Shown here piece by piece: positions 10,502 to 19,052 of a DNA stretch of 49,130 nt. The DNA is taken from NCBI GenBank assembly GCA_919902125.1, contig CAKKQM010000075.1:1-49130 (forward strand), given 5' to 3'. The stretch's first letter is position 1. Each line of letters begins with the position of its first letter. The position numbers were made by a program, and so were the translations under genes. The notes under the pieces were generated by a model that searched no databases, had not been told where the DNA came from, and was given only the letters and a program-made list of their open reading frames with translations. This DNA comes from Actinomycetes bacterium. Lineage in GTDB: Bacteria; Actinomycetota; Actinomycetes; Nanopelagicales; Nanopelagicaceae.

Positions 10502-11598
10502 CCGCCCTGGTTGAGGATAAATACGGCAGAATTGAGTCTATGCTCACCGCCCTTGAAGCACTCGTCCGATGTGAATCCCCAACGGAAGATCTCGACGCAT
10601 GCCGCGATGTCGTAAAACTGGCAAGTGATATCGCAACCCAAATTCTTGGAGTTCCTGCCCATACCCGCGAAGTTAACGGCCGTCCAGTTTTCTGGTGGGG
10701 CAATGAAAACCCGCAGATTGTTCTCTTAGGGCATCTCGACACCGTCTGGCCAAAGGGCTCTTTCACACCACTCTGGGATGTCGATGGCGACGTTGCTCGT
10801 GGTCCTGGAATTTTCGACATGAAAGCTGGTTTTACTCAGGCCCTCTTCGCACTTAAGGGAATCTCCGGCTCTGTTGCGCTGGTTGCTACGACCGATGAAG
10901 AAACAGGTAGCGAAACTTCGCGCGAGTTAATTAAAGAACTCGCAGAAGGTGCCAAGGCGGTATTGGTTTTGGAAGCCGCCGTTGATGGGAAAGTTAAGAC
11001 TGGGCGTAAGGGCACATCTATGTATCAAGTGAATGTGCATGGTCGTGCTGCACATGCAGGACTCGAACCAGAAAAAGGGATTAATGCAACAGTTGAGATT
11101 GCAGAGATAATTCTGCAATTGGCATCGCTAAAAAATGCTGAACATGGCACCACGGTTGTTCCAACCCTTTTGCGCTCTGGAAATACCACCAACACAGTTC
11201 CTGATCACGCGGTACTTGATATTGATGCTCGTTCATTTTCGCAGGCGGAGTTGGTCCGAGTCGATGGCGCAATACGCGCCCTGCAGCCAGTTAATTCCGA
11301 AGCCAGAATCGAAATCTCTGGTGGGTTAAATCGTCCGCCACTCGAATTAAGCGCAACTAAAGATTTATACCAACGGGCCGAGAAAGTGGCCTCACAATTG
11401 GGTATGACTCTTGGCCATGCGTCAGTTGGTGGAGCAAGCGATGGCAACTTTGCTGCTGCCGCAGGTGCCAGAGTTCTGGATGGACTGGGAGCGGTTGGAG
11501 CAGGTGCTCACGCTAAGAATGAATGGGTTAGCGTAAAAGCTCTACAGGAGCGAAGTGAATTTCTCCATGCCTTCATTGAGGAACTACTCAATGACTGA
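10498..11598 (+). CDS. M20-family metallopeptidase (carboxypeptidase-like)
   Basis: LLGHLDTVWPKGSF, GPGIFDMKAG, TTDEETGSETSRELI, GRAAHAGLEPEKGINA. Confidence 0.9.
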   Translation: MTALVEDKYGRIESMLTALEALVRCESPTEDLDACRDVVKLASDIATQILGVPAHTREVNGRPVFWWGNENPQIVLLGHLDTVWPKGSFTPLWDVDGDVARGPGIFDMKAGFTQALFALKGISGSVALVATTDEETGSETSRELIKELAEGAKAVLVLEAAVDGKVKTGRKGTSMYQVNVHGRAAHAGLEPEKGINATVEIAEIILQLASLKNAEHGTTVVPTLLRSGNTTNTVPDHAVLDIDARSFSQAELVRVDGAIRALQPVNSEARIEISGGLNRPPLELSATKDLYQRAEKVASQLGMTLGHASVGGASDGNFAAAAGARVLDGLGAVGAGAHAKNEWVSVKALQERSEFLHAFIEELLND

Positions 11599-13240
11599 TG
11601 GACCTTTGATTGTCCAGAGCGATAAAACATTACTCCTTGAGATTGATCACCCTTTAAGTACGGAGTGTCGCCGAGCAATCGCACCATTCGCCGAACTCGA
11701 GCGCTCACCTGAACATATCCATACATACCGCTTAACCTCATTGGGCCTCTGGAATGCTCGCGCTGCCGGCCATGATGCAGAACAAGTCATTGATACCTTG
11801 TTGAAGTATTCACGCTACGCCGTCCCGCATTCAATCTTGGTAGATATAGCAGAAACGATGTCGCGCTACGGTCGTTTGCGCTTGGAAGCCGATCCCATTC
11901 ATGGCCTTGTACTAATTACTACTGATACTGCCGTACTTGAAGAAGTAATTCGCGCCAAGAAGATTGCGCCCCTGCTGGGACCACGTATCGATCCTGAGAC
12001 AATCGCTGTGCATCCCAGCCAACGCGGACAGATCAAACAATCACTCCTGCGCTTGGGGTGGCCCGCCGAGGATTTTGCAGGTTACGTCGATGGCCAGCAC
12101 CACGAAATTGCATTGGTAGAGGATGGTTGGAAAATCCGTCCTTATCAAGAACTCGCAGCCGAAGGCTTCTGGCACGGTGGCTCTGGCGTAGTTGTACTGC
12201 CGTGCGGTGCAGGAAAAACAATCGTTGGCGCGGCAGCAATGGCGCATGCAAAAGCGACCACACTCATTCTTGTTACCAACACTATTGCAGCCCGCCAGTG
12301 GCGCGAAGAACTTTTGCACCGTACAACTCTTAAAGAAGATGAAATTGGTGAGTACTCTGGAGCAAAGAAAGAGATCCGCCCGGTAACTATCGCTACGTAT
12401 CAAGTCATGACAAAAAAGAAGAACGGTGCATACGCGCATCTTGATCTCTTTGATACTCATGACTGGGGCTTGATTATTTATGACGAAGTGCATCTACTCC
12501 CCGCGCCAATTTTCCGTTTTACCGCCGATATCCAATCGCGCCGCCGTTTGGGTTTAACTGCCACTTTGGTACGTGAAGATGGTCTAGAAGGTGAAGTCTT
12601 TTCGCTGATTGGTCCAAAACGTTATGACGTTCCATGGAAAGAGATTGAAGCGCAGGGCTATATCGCTCCAGCTGAATGTATTGAAGTTCGTGTGACGCTC
12701 ACTGAAAATGAACGGCTGGCTTATGCAACAGCAGAACCTGAGAATCGGTACCGTCATTGTGCGACCACCATGACCAAGCGCAAGGTTGTAGAAGAATTGG
12801 CTAAACACCATGCTGACGATCAAGTTCTTGTTATTGGCCAATACATCGATCAACTCGATGAATTATCAGAAATCTTGAAAGTACCGATAATTAAAGGTGA
12901 TACTCCGATTAAGGAACGCGAGCGCCTCTTTAATCTTTTCCGCAGGGGTGAAATTAAATGTCTCGTGGTCTCAAAGGTTGCTAATTTTTCTATTGACCTT
13001 CCTGACGCCACGGTCGCAATTCAAGTATCGGGGGCATTTGGTTCGCGCCAAGAAGAGGCTCAGCGCTTAGGACGTATCCTGCGCCCCAAGGCAGATGGTC
13101 GAACTGCGCGTTTTTACTCAGTTGTCTCGCGAGACACGATCGATCAAGATTTTGCTCAAAACCGTCAACGCTTCCTGGCCGAACAAGGATATTCGTATCG
13201 AATTATCGATGCTGACGACGTCTTTCAAGGGAAGATCTAA
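11591..13240 (+). CDS. XPB/Ssl2-type DNA repair helicase
   Basis: Walker A LPCGAGKTIVG, DEVH box, RRLGLTATLVREDG, QRLGRILRPK; start ATG 11591 overlaps the M20 stop. Confidence 0.93.
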   Translation: MTDGPLIVQSDKTLLLEIDHPLSTECRRAIAPFAELERSPEHIHTYRLTSLGLWNARAAGHDAEQVIDTLLKYSRYAVPHSILVDIAETMSRYGRLRLEADPIHGLVLITTDTAVLEEVIRAKKIAPLLGPRIDPETIAVHPSQRGQIKQSLLRLGWPAEDFAGYVDGQHHEIALVEDGWKIRPYQELAAEGFWHGGSGVVVLPCGAGKTIVGAAAMAHAKATTLILVTNTIAARQWREELLHRTTLKEDEIGEYSGAKKEIRPVTIATYQVMTKKKNGAYAHLDLFDTHDWGLIIYDEVHLLPAPIFRFTADIQSRRRLGLTATLVREDGLEGEVFSLIGPKRYDVPWKEIEAQGYIAPAECIEVRVTLTENERLAYATAEPENRYRHCATTMTKRKVVEELAKHHADDQVLVIGQYIDQLDELSEILKVPIIKGDTPIKERERLFNLFRRGEIKCLVVSKVANFSIDLPDATVAIQVSGAFGSRQEEAQRLGRILRPKADGRTARFYSVVSRDTIDQDFAQNRQRFLAEQGYSYRIIDADDVFQGKI

Positions 13241-13520
13241 ACCGATCAGGATCCACGCGCCAGAAATCATGATGCTCGCCGTCAATCTGTATTACTGGAA
13301 TCTGTTCCCCGTACTTCTTCTCTAACTCCTCATCGCCATCAATAAAGAGTTTCTCTAAATCAAAATCTAACTCCCCTTGCAAAGAAGTTAGCGTCTCAAA
13401 AGCCACATCACATAGGTGGCAGCCATGGCGAGAATAAACAGTGACGAGATTGCGCTTAGAGCTCCCTGTGAAGTCCGTAATTGGGGACCTGGTGGGAAGA
13501 TCATCACTATTAGAGGTCAT
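13203..13520 (-). CDS. glutaredoxin-family protein (DUF836-like)
   Basis: VTVYSRHGCHLCDVAFETL CxxC active site, QIPVIQIDG; convergent 38-bp overlap with the XPB helicase. Confidence 0.85.
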   Translation of the reverse strand: MTSNSDDLPTRSPITDFTGSSKRNLVTVYSRHGCHLCDVAFETLTSLQGELDFDLEKLFIDGDEELEKKYGEQIPVIQIDGEHHDFWRVDPDRFRSSLERRRQHR

Positions 13521-13555
13521 TGTCAGATCATCTCACCCTGATACCGTTTGACCAT

Positions 13556-15937
13556 ATGCAGACCCAACGCCTCCACTCACTTCGCACCAGCATCGCCCTA
13601 GTTGCGGTTCTTGCTGGGCTTTTATTCTCACCTGATGCCAATGCATTATCAGTTGTACGCGAGCGCCCTTCAACAATCTGGGGACATGTATATGCCGGAC
13701 CAACCGGCAAGAGCGCCTTGGCAACAACAGCTGGCGGCGCGCATCTTGAGGCAAAGAGTCGCTTCGTTGTGAATTACAATAACTTTCCTGACTGGGCCAA
13801 GAGCGATATCCAGGCAGCGATTGATATCTGGGCAGCGAACTTTGCATCTAATACGCCAATCACGGTTGAAGCTAGTTGGGGACGTTCTGCCACTTACGGA
13901 GTCCTCGGAAGTGCCCGTCCTGGCAATTACTTCTCCAACTTTACTGCTGCCCCGGATCCAACCCTCTGGTATCCATCTGCGTTGGCTAATGCACTAGCTG
14001 GGCAAGACCTCGATAAGAGCAACCCGGAGATTGTTATTCAAGTTAACTCCGCAGCTAACTGGAATCAACGCAATGATGGCCAGCCTACGGCAGTTGAATA
14101 TGATCTTAAGTCGGCATTCATTCATGAACTCGGACATGGGTTTGGTTTTCTATCAACTGATTCTTATGAGACGTTCTTTAAATATGGAAGCATCGAACAA
14201 CCCGCTGTCTTTGACGCTTATGTGCAAACTCCCGATGAACGTCGTCTTTCAGACTTGCCATCACCCTCCCTAGAACTTGGCCAAGTCCTCACCAATACTT
14301 TGGTCTGGTCGGGCCCGCTAGGGATCAAAGCAAATAACGGCATCAAGCCTCTGCTTTACACACCGGCACCTTATGAAAACGGATCCTCCATTAGCCACTT
14401 GGATGAAAAAACCTTCTCATCCGCAGGATTAGATTCGGTAATGACGCCCAACCTTAATGCTGGTGAAGTCTTCCAAGGGCCAGGTCCACTGTTGCTGGCA
14501 ATGATGGAGGACTTGCGTAATAAACCACCTGCTGGAATTGCTATTGCTCTGCCACAAGCACCACGCAATGCAATGGCACTTGTTGGAGATCGCTCCGCAG
14601 TCATTTCCTTTGATCCGCCAGCTAACGTTCGTAGTGCCCAAATTATCAATTACGCTATTAGAAACAATAAGACGGGCGAAGAAATCAGCGCATCAACCAG
14701 CCCTGCATCTATATCGGGTTTGAAAAATGGCACCAGCTATACGTTTTCCATCGTTGCGAATAATTCTCTGGGGCAATCCGAGGCTGCAGTAACTAATTCA
14801 GTAGTACCACAAGCTGTTTGGAATACAAAAGTTTTTGATTCACTCGTTGATGGAAAATATCTCGCCTCTACCTCTTTTAGAAATCAATCAGCCATCGTTT
14901 ACACCGACAGTACACGCGGAGATCTCAAATTGGCTTTATGGACCGGCAAGGTTTGGCGTAAAACCACGGTTGATGGGCGAGGTGGCAGCGCTGGCCGAAC
15001 ATCCCACAATGTCTCAGGCCCGCTCTCGGTCTGCGTGAGTGGAGCCGGAACAAAAGAGATCATGCATATCTTCTATTCTGATCTCGTTGATAAAGATCTA
15101 CACCACACAGCTTACAACGGCATTAATTTTAAATTTGAAATTGTCGATGGAAACGGCGCAACAGTACAACCATACGATCAAGCAGAACGGGTTCGCACAG
15201 CCAGCGATGTCGTTGTAAGTAATGCGTGCGCCGTTACTGCAGCTGGAATACAGGTTTTCTATCGCGATGAGAGCCAAGGAATTCTGCTCGGTGCAGTTAA
15301 AGGTAGCAGTGGTAAATGGGCCTATGAGATAGTTGATGGCGACCGCAAGACCGATAACCGCACGACTGGGGATGTTGCGTTTCATTTGCGTGCCGTTGCA
15401 GTGGGATCGAAAGTCTCCGTAATTTACGATTCTGTCTTAGCTGTGAATCATCAGAGGCAAGTTACTGCGGGAGAAATGCGGCTGGCTACCCGCTCCACTA
15501 CCTCGCCAAAAGGCTGGAGCTACCGAACCTTAGATACTCCAAGTCCTGGTATCGCAGTTGTCGGTTATGAAGTATCGCTCAACAAAACCGCTGCTGGAGT
15601 GATTGCAGGTTGGCTAGCAGCAACTAGTATTTCTCTTTCAAAACCAAATCAGCTTCGTTGGGCAAACCTAACCAAACCTGATGTAATCGTCACTGTTACC
15701 TCAGAAAATTTTGGCACGCCAGGCGCACCTCTTAGCGTTAATAACAGGACTATGACCTTCGGATGCGAAGGTCGGCTCTGCTCATTGGATCTCAACGCTC
15801 AATTGGCCAAACCGGTAATTAAATTGATTTCCAATTCAAGAAATACCGATCGTCTCCAAAGTGCCTGGGTCACCATAAATAAAGTGCGCTATGCCGTTGC
15901 AACTGTTGCTGGAAAATTAACGCTGTTTAAACCTTAA
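13556..15937 (+). CDS. secreted zinc-metalloprotease-like protein with fibronectin III and propeller-like C-terminus
   Basis: Signal peptide (SIALVAVLAGLLFSPDANA); zincin motif FIHELGHGFGF; FN3-like segment (ARSAQIINYAIRNNKTGEEISASTSPASISGLKNGTSYTFSIVANNSLGQS); repeated EIVDG-type blades. Start refined to ATG 13556. Confidence 0.7.
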   Translation: MQTQRLHSLRTSIALVAVLAGLLFSPDANALSVVRERPSTIWGHVYAGPTGKSALATTAGGAHLEAKSRFVVNYNNFPDWAKSDIQAAIDIWAANFASNTPITVEASWGRSATYGVLGSARPGNYFSNFTAAPDPTLWYPSALANALAGQDLDKSNPEIVIQVNSAANWNQRNDGQPTAVEYDLKSAFIHELGHGFGFLSTDSYETFFKYGSIEQPAVFDAYVQTPDERRLSDLPSPSLELGQVLTNTLVWSGPLGIKANNGIKPLLYTPAPYENGSSISHLDEKTFSSAGLDSVMTPNLNAGEVFQGPGPLLLAMMEDLRNKPPAGIAIALPQAPRNAMALVGDRSAVISFDPPANVRSAQIINYAIRNNKTGEEISASTSPASISGLKNGTSYTFSIVANNSLGQSEAAVTNSVVPQAVWNTKVFDSLVDGKYLASTSFRNQSAIVYTDSTRGDLKLALWTGKVWRKTTVDGRGGSAGRTSHNVSGPLSVCVSGAGTKEIMHIFYSDLVDKDLHHTAYNGINFKFEIVDGNGATVQPYDQAERVRTASDVVVSNACAVTAAGIQVFYRDESQGILLGAVKGSSGKWAYEIVDGDRKTDNRTTGDVAFHLRAVAVGSKVSVIYDSVLAVNHQRQVTAGEMRLATRSTTSPKGWSYRTLDTPSPGIAVVGYEVSLNKTAAGVIAGWLAATSISLSKPNQLRWANLTKPDVIVTVTSENFGTPGAPLSVNNRTMTFGCEGRLCSLDLNAQLAKPVIKLISNSRNTDRLQSAWVTINKVRYAVATVAGKLTLFKP

Positions 15938-15947
15938 AGTCGGAAAA

Positions 15948-16049
15948 TTACTTCTTGGCGTTACGACGCTGAATACGGGTCTTCTTTAGAAGTTTCTTAT
16001 GCTTCTTCTTAGCCATCCGCTTGCGTCGCTTCTTGATTACTGAACCCAT
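15948..16049 (-). CDS. 33-aa bS22-like ribosomal protein (AURKAIP1/COX24-domain type)
   Basis: Manual translation [33 protein letters not shown]; near-identical in style to the 33-aa mycobacterial protein encoded near proC; AAAGGAGAT ribosome-binding site upstream of ATG. Confidence 0.93.
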   Translation of the reverse strand: MGSVIKKRRKRMAKKKHKKLLKKTRIQRRNAKK

Positions 16050-16100
16050 ACGCCACGATCTCCTTTTACAGTTAGGGCAACAAGCCCCAAGGAGGTTAGG

Positions 16101-17333
16101 TTACCTTGGAAGAGCATGAAAAATCGAAACGCCTATCGCACCCGAACCGAGGACCACAAGACCTAAATCACGGCTATACCCCATCGCTATAGGGGTCTGG
16201 ATCGCGGTTGCTCTATATGCCCCTGTAAGCACCCCTTTGCCATCAAAGATCAACGCTAACACTTGGTCTTTACTTGGCTTCCAGCCCTTAACCCCTTTTA
16301 TCGCGCCAATTGGTGAGAATGCCATCACATGCGATCTTGCAGAAATGCTAAAGGTAAAGGCGGGACCCTTCGCAGAAAATCGTGTTGTCCAAGTCGGCAC
16401 GATGGCGGAGGAGAATTTGGTTACCACCGCTTCTATCTTTCCATTCAATACGGCATCGCCTCCAAAAAAAAGTGAATTTGTCGCACTCTGCCATGATCGA
16501 ACACTTTTTGAATTTGAACTTCGAACCAGTGAAGTTAGTTTTCCTTTTGCCGAGACCGAGGCAATGATTCCATCGCGAGCGCCCTGCAAGACTTTGCCGC
16601 TTATCGTCTCGGTACTGCTTCCAAGAACAACTAAGGAACCATTGGATTTCTTGGCGAGAGCATTTACTTCAGTATCTGACTTGCCAATAAGGAGTGGTTT
16701 GGCAAATGTCCCAGTGAAATCAGATTGAAGAACAAAACCAGCGTTGCCTGAAACCGTAGAGATTATGCCGACGAGCGCGATCCCGGTTGAAGTTGCAGTA
16801 ACTGCGCGCACAAGTACTGGATGGGCTAAATCAGAAATATATGTTGCAAGAAGAACGCCAGATGCTGAAACTTTCCAGATAACCACTGTAGTGAGATCGT
16901 TACGAAGTGGTAGTTCGGGGTCAAGTGTTACGCCATCTGGGTTGAGAATTGATGATGACGGCGAAGCAGATGGTGACGATACATTGGTGACCAACTTTGC
17001 AGTTGAGCCAACCACCCAGATATTTCCTGATGTATCCCGAGTTGCAGTTGTGGCAATATCATCTGCTCCAGTATCGAGCGACAAAGACCACTGCGTTGCA
17101 CCTTCTCCATCAATCGTGCGCACAAATCCATCAGTTCCCTGCTCCCCACTTACGGTTCCAAAAAGATAGATAATCTTGCCATTGACTAACATTCCTGAAA
17201 CTTGCTCCGCATCAGACAGAGTTGCCAATCGTGTCATCGTCTTAACGTAGATGGTTTTAGTCGCTGATTGGGCAAGAGCGGGAAATATCAGTGCGAGAAC
17301 TAATGGGATGAGTAAGAATCGGAATCGTTTCAC
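16101..17333 (-). CDS. secreted hypothetical protein, probable beta-propeller-like repeats
   Basis: Signal peptide (FLLIPLVLALIFPALAQSA); repeated segments of the form GTVSGEQGTDGFVRTI / GSSTETISGKVLQGARDGIIASV. Confidence 0.65.
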   Translation of the reverse strand: MKRFRFLLIPLVLALIFPALAQSATKTIYVKTMTRLATLSDAEQVSGMLVNGKIIYLFGTVSGEQGTDGFVRTIDGEGATQWSLSLDTGADDIATTATRDTSGNIWVVGSTAKLVTNVSSPSASPSSSILNPDGVTLDPELPLRNDLTTVVIWKVSASGVLLATYISDLAHPVLVRAVTATSTGIALVGIISTVSGNAGFVLQSDFTGTFAKPLLIGKSDTEVNALAKKSNGSLVVLGSSTETISGKVLQGARDGIIASVSAKGKLTSLVRSSNSKSVRSWQSATNSLFFGGDAVLNGKIEAVVTKFSSAIVPTWTTRFSAKGPAFTFSISARSHVMAFSPIGAIKGVKGWKPSKDQVLALIFDGKGVLTGAYRATAIQTPIAMGYSRDLGLVVLGSGAIGVSIFHALPR

Positions 17334-17342
17334 TGCAGTATC

Positions 17343-18155
17343 TCAAGCTAATTCCTGTGAACGATCGCGGGCTGCAATCATTGCGTTCTTCACAATCCGT
17401 GCAAGATCTGCTGAATTAAATGAGGCAATCGCAGCAGCGGTGGTGCCATTTGGGCTAGTAACATTTTCGCGGAGTATGGTCGCGCTCTTGTCGGAGGTGG
17501 CCAACAACTTCGCTGCTCCTACTATTGTCTGAACAGTCAATTCTGTAGCCACCTCGTTGGAGAGTCCCAACTCAGTACCCGCCTTCACCATCGATTCAAC
17601 GAAGTAAAAGAAATAGGCAGGACCTGAACCACTGACCGCGGTTACTGCATCTTGTAGATCTTCGGTGACCTCGACTACTCGGCCCGTTGCTGCCAAGAAG
17701 CCGCGAACGAATTCAGATTGTGCTAAAGAAACTCCTGGGCCAATAGAGATTGCGGCCATACCTTCACCCACCAAAGTCGGCGTATTGGGCATAACGCGAA
17801 TCACTGGATTTGAGCCGCCCAGATGTGAGCTGATGAATTGAATATGTTTACCGGCAGCAAAAGAAATGATAAGTGTGTCAGGCTTAATTGATCCCCTTAT
17901 TTCAAGTAAAACAGCGGCCATATCCTGTGGTTTCACAACAAGTAATATGGCATCGCTGGTTGCTACATTCTGCGCAAGGTCAACACGGCTCACGCCATAT
18001 CGACTCACTAGTTCAAGTGCACGATCTTTTCGCTTCTCGGAGATAGTGATTGAACTAGGCGTAACACCCGCTGCGATGAGAGCGCTAATTAGAGCTTCAC
18101 CCATTACACCAGCACCGATAACACCGATTGCTACAGGTTTGCCTTTACTGATCAT
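17343..18155 (-). CDS. proC: pyrroline-5-carboxylate reductase
   Basis: IGVIGAGVMGEALISAL; VIRVMPNTPTLVGEGMAAI; AVSGSGPAYFFYFVESM; NVTSPNGTTAAAI. Confidence 0.96.
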   Translation of the reverse strand: MISKGKPVAIGVIGAGVMGEALISALIAAGVTPSSITISEKRKDRALELVSRYGVSRVDLAQNVATSDAILLVVKPQDMAAVLLEIRGSIKPDTLIISFAAGKHIQFISSHLGGSNPVIRVMPNTPTLVGEGMAAISIGPGVSLAQSEFVRGFLAATGRVVEVTEDLQDAVTAVSGSGPAYFFYFVESMVKAGTELGLSNEVATELTVQTIVGAAKLLATSDKSATILRENVTSPNGTTAAAIASFNSADLARIVKNAMIAARDRSQELA

Positions 18156-18216
18156 GAGTCAAGGTTACCTGTAACTGATGTGCGTAATCAGAGAATAACC
18201 CGTAGGCTTTCGCACT

Positions 18217-19026
18217 ATGTCTGAAGTGAAGCCAGGTTTTGCCCGCGATTGGATTGAATTCACGGATCCCAACGATGAGGCCGAAATTTTTAAGTGCGAT
18301 CTGACTTGGTTGACCTCATATTGGAGTTGCATCTACGGAAATGGCTGTAAAGGCGTCTTCGCTGACCGCCCAAATGATGGATGCTGCACCGAGGGCGCAA
18401 TGTATTCAGATGAAGATGATGAGGCACGAGTTCTTAAAGCGGCCGCGGATCTCACACCAGAAATGTGGCAGTTCTTTGATGAAGCAAGACCAAAGCACCT
18501 TGGCGGGAAATTGCAGATCAGCGATAAAGATGAAGATGGCGAGCGCAAAACACGGACCATTAAAGATTCGTGCATTTTCTTAAATCGCAAGGGTTACTCA
18601 GCAGATGGCTTCACGGGTTCTTTCGGTTGCGTGTTACATCACTTGGCGCAGAAAGAAGGCCGCCACTTTGTAGATACCAAGCCAGATGTATGCTGGCAAC
18701 TGCCTTTGCGCCGCAGCTTTGAAACTCGCGAAGTTGGCGAACGCGAATATTCAATTACCGTCATCGGTGAATATGAACGCCTTGCGTGGGGCGATGGTGG
18801 CGATGATTTTGATTGGTACTGCACCAGCAATACTGAGGCTCACGTTGGCATTGAGCCCGTCTACATCTCCAACCGCACTGAACTCATCGCACTCATGAGC
18901 CAGGATGCCTATGACATCTTGGCCCGTCATTGCGACGGGCGAACTGCGGCGATTAAAGAATTAGATAAGCGCAAGCTGCCGCTCTTCGTGATCCAACACC
19001 CAGCCTCTCTTGCGGCAGAGCGATAG
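18217..19026 (+). CDS. cysteine-rich conserved hypothetical protein (possible metal-binding, YkgJ/DUF3109-like)
   Basis: Intact 269-aa ORF with clustered cysteines (SCIYGNGCKGVFADRPNDGCCTEGA ... FGCVLHH ... DVCWQLPLRR). Confidence 0.65.
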   Translation: MSEVKPGFARDWIEFTDPNDEAEIFKCDLTWLTSYWSCIYGNGCKGVFADRPNDGCCTEGAMYSDEDDEARVLKAAADLTPEMWQFFDEARPKHLGGKLQISDKDEDGERKTRTIKDSCIFLNRKGYSADGFTGSFGCVLHHLAQKEGRHFVDTKPDVCWQLPLRRSFETREVGEREYSITVIGEYERLAWGDGGDDFDWYCTSNTEAHVGIEPVYISNRTELIALMSQDAYDILARHCDGRTAAIKELDKRKLPLFVIQHPASLAAER

Positions 19027-19052
19027 TCAGACCCACGCTCTAGGCTGTACCC

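Noticed and set aside
16237-16728. + strand 163-aa ORF
   Set aside because: Antisense to the 410-aa secreted protein gene; low-complexity composition typical of shadow ORFs.
16744-17169. + strand 141-aa ORF
   Set aside because: Antisense to the same secreted protein gene; no upstream ribosome-binding site identified or family features.
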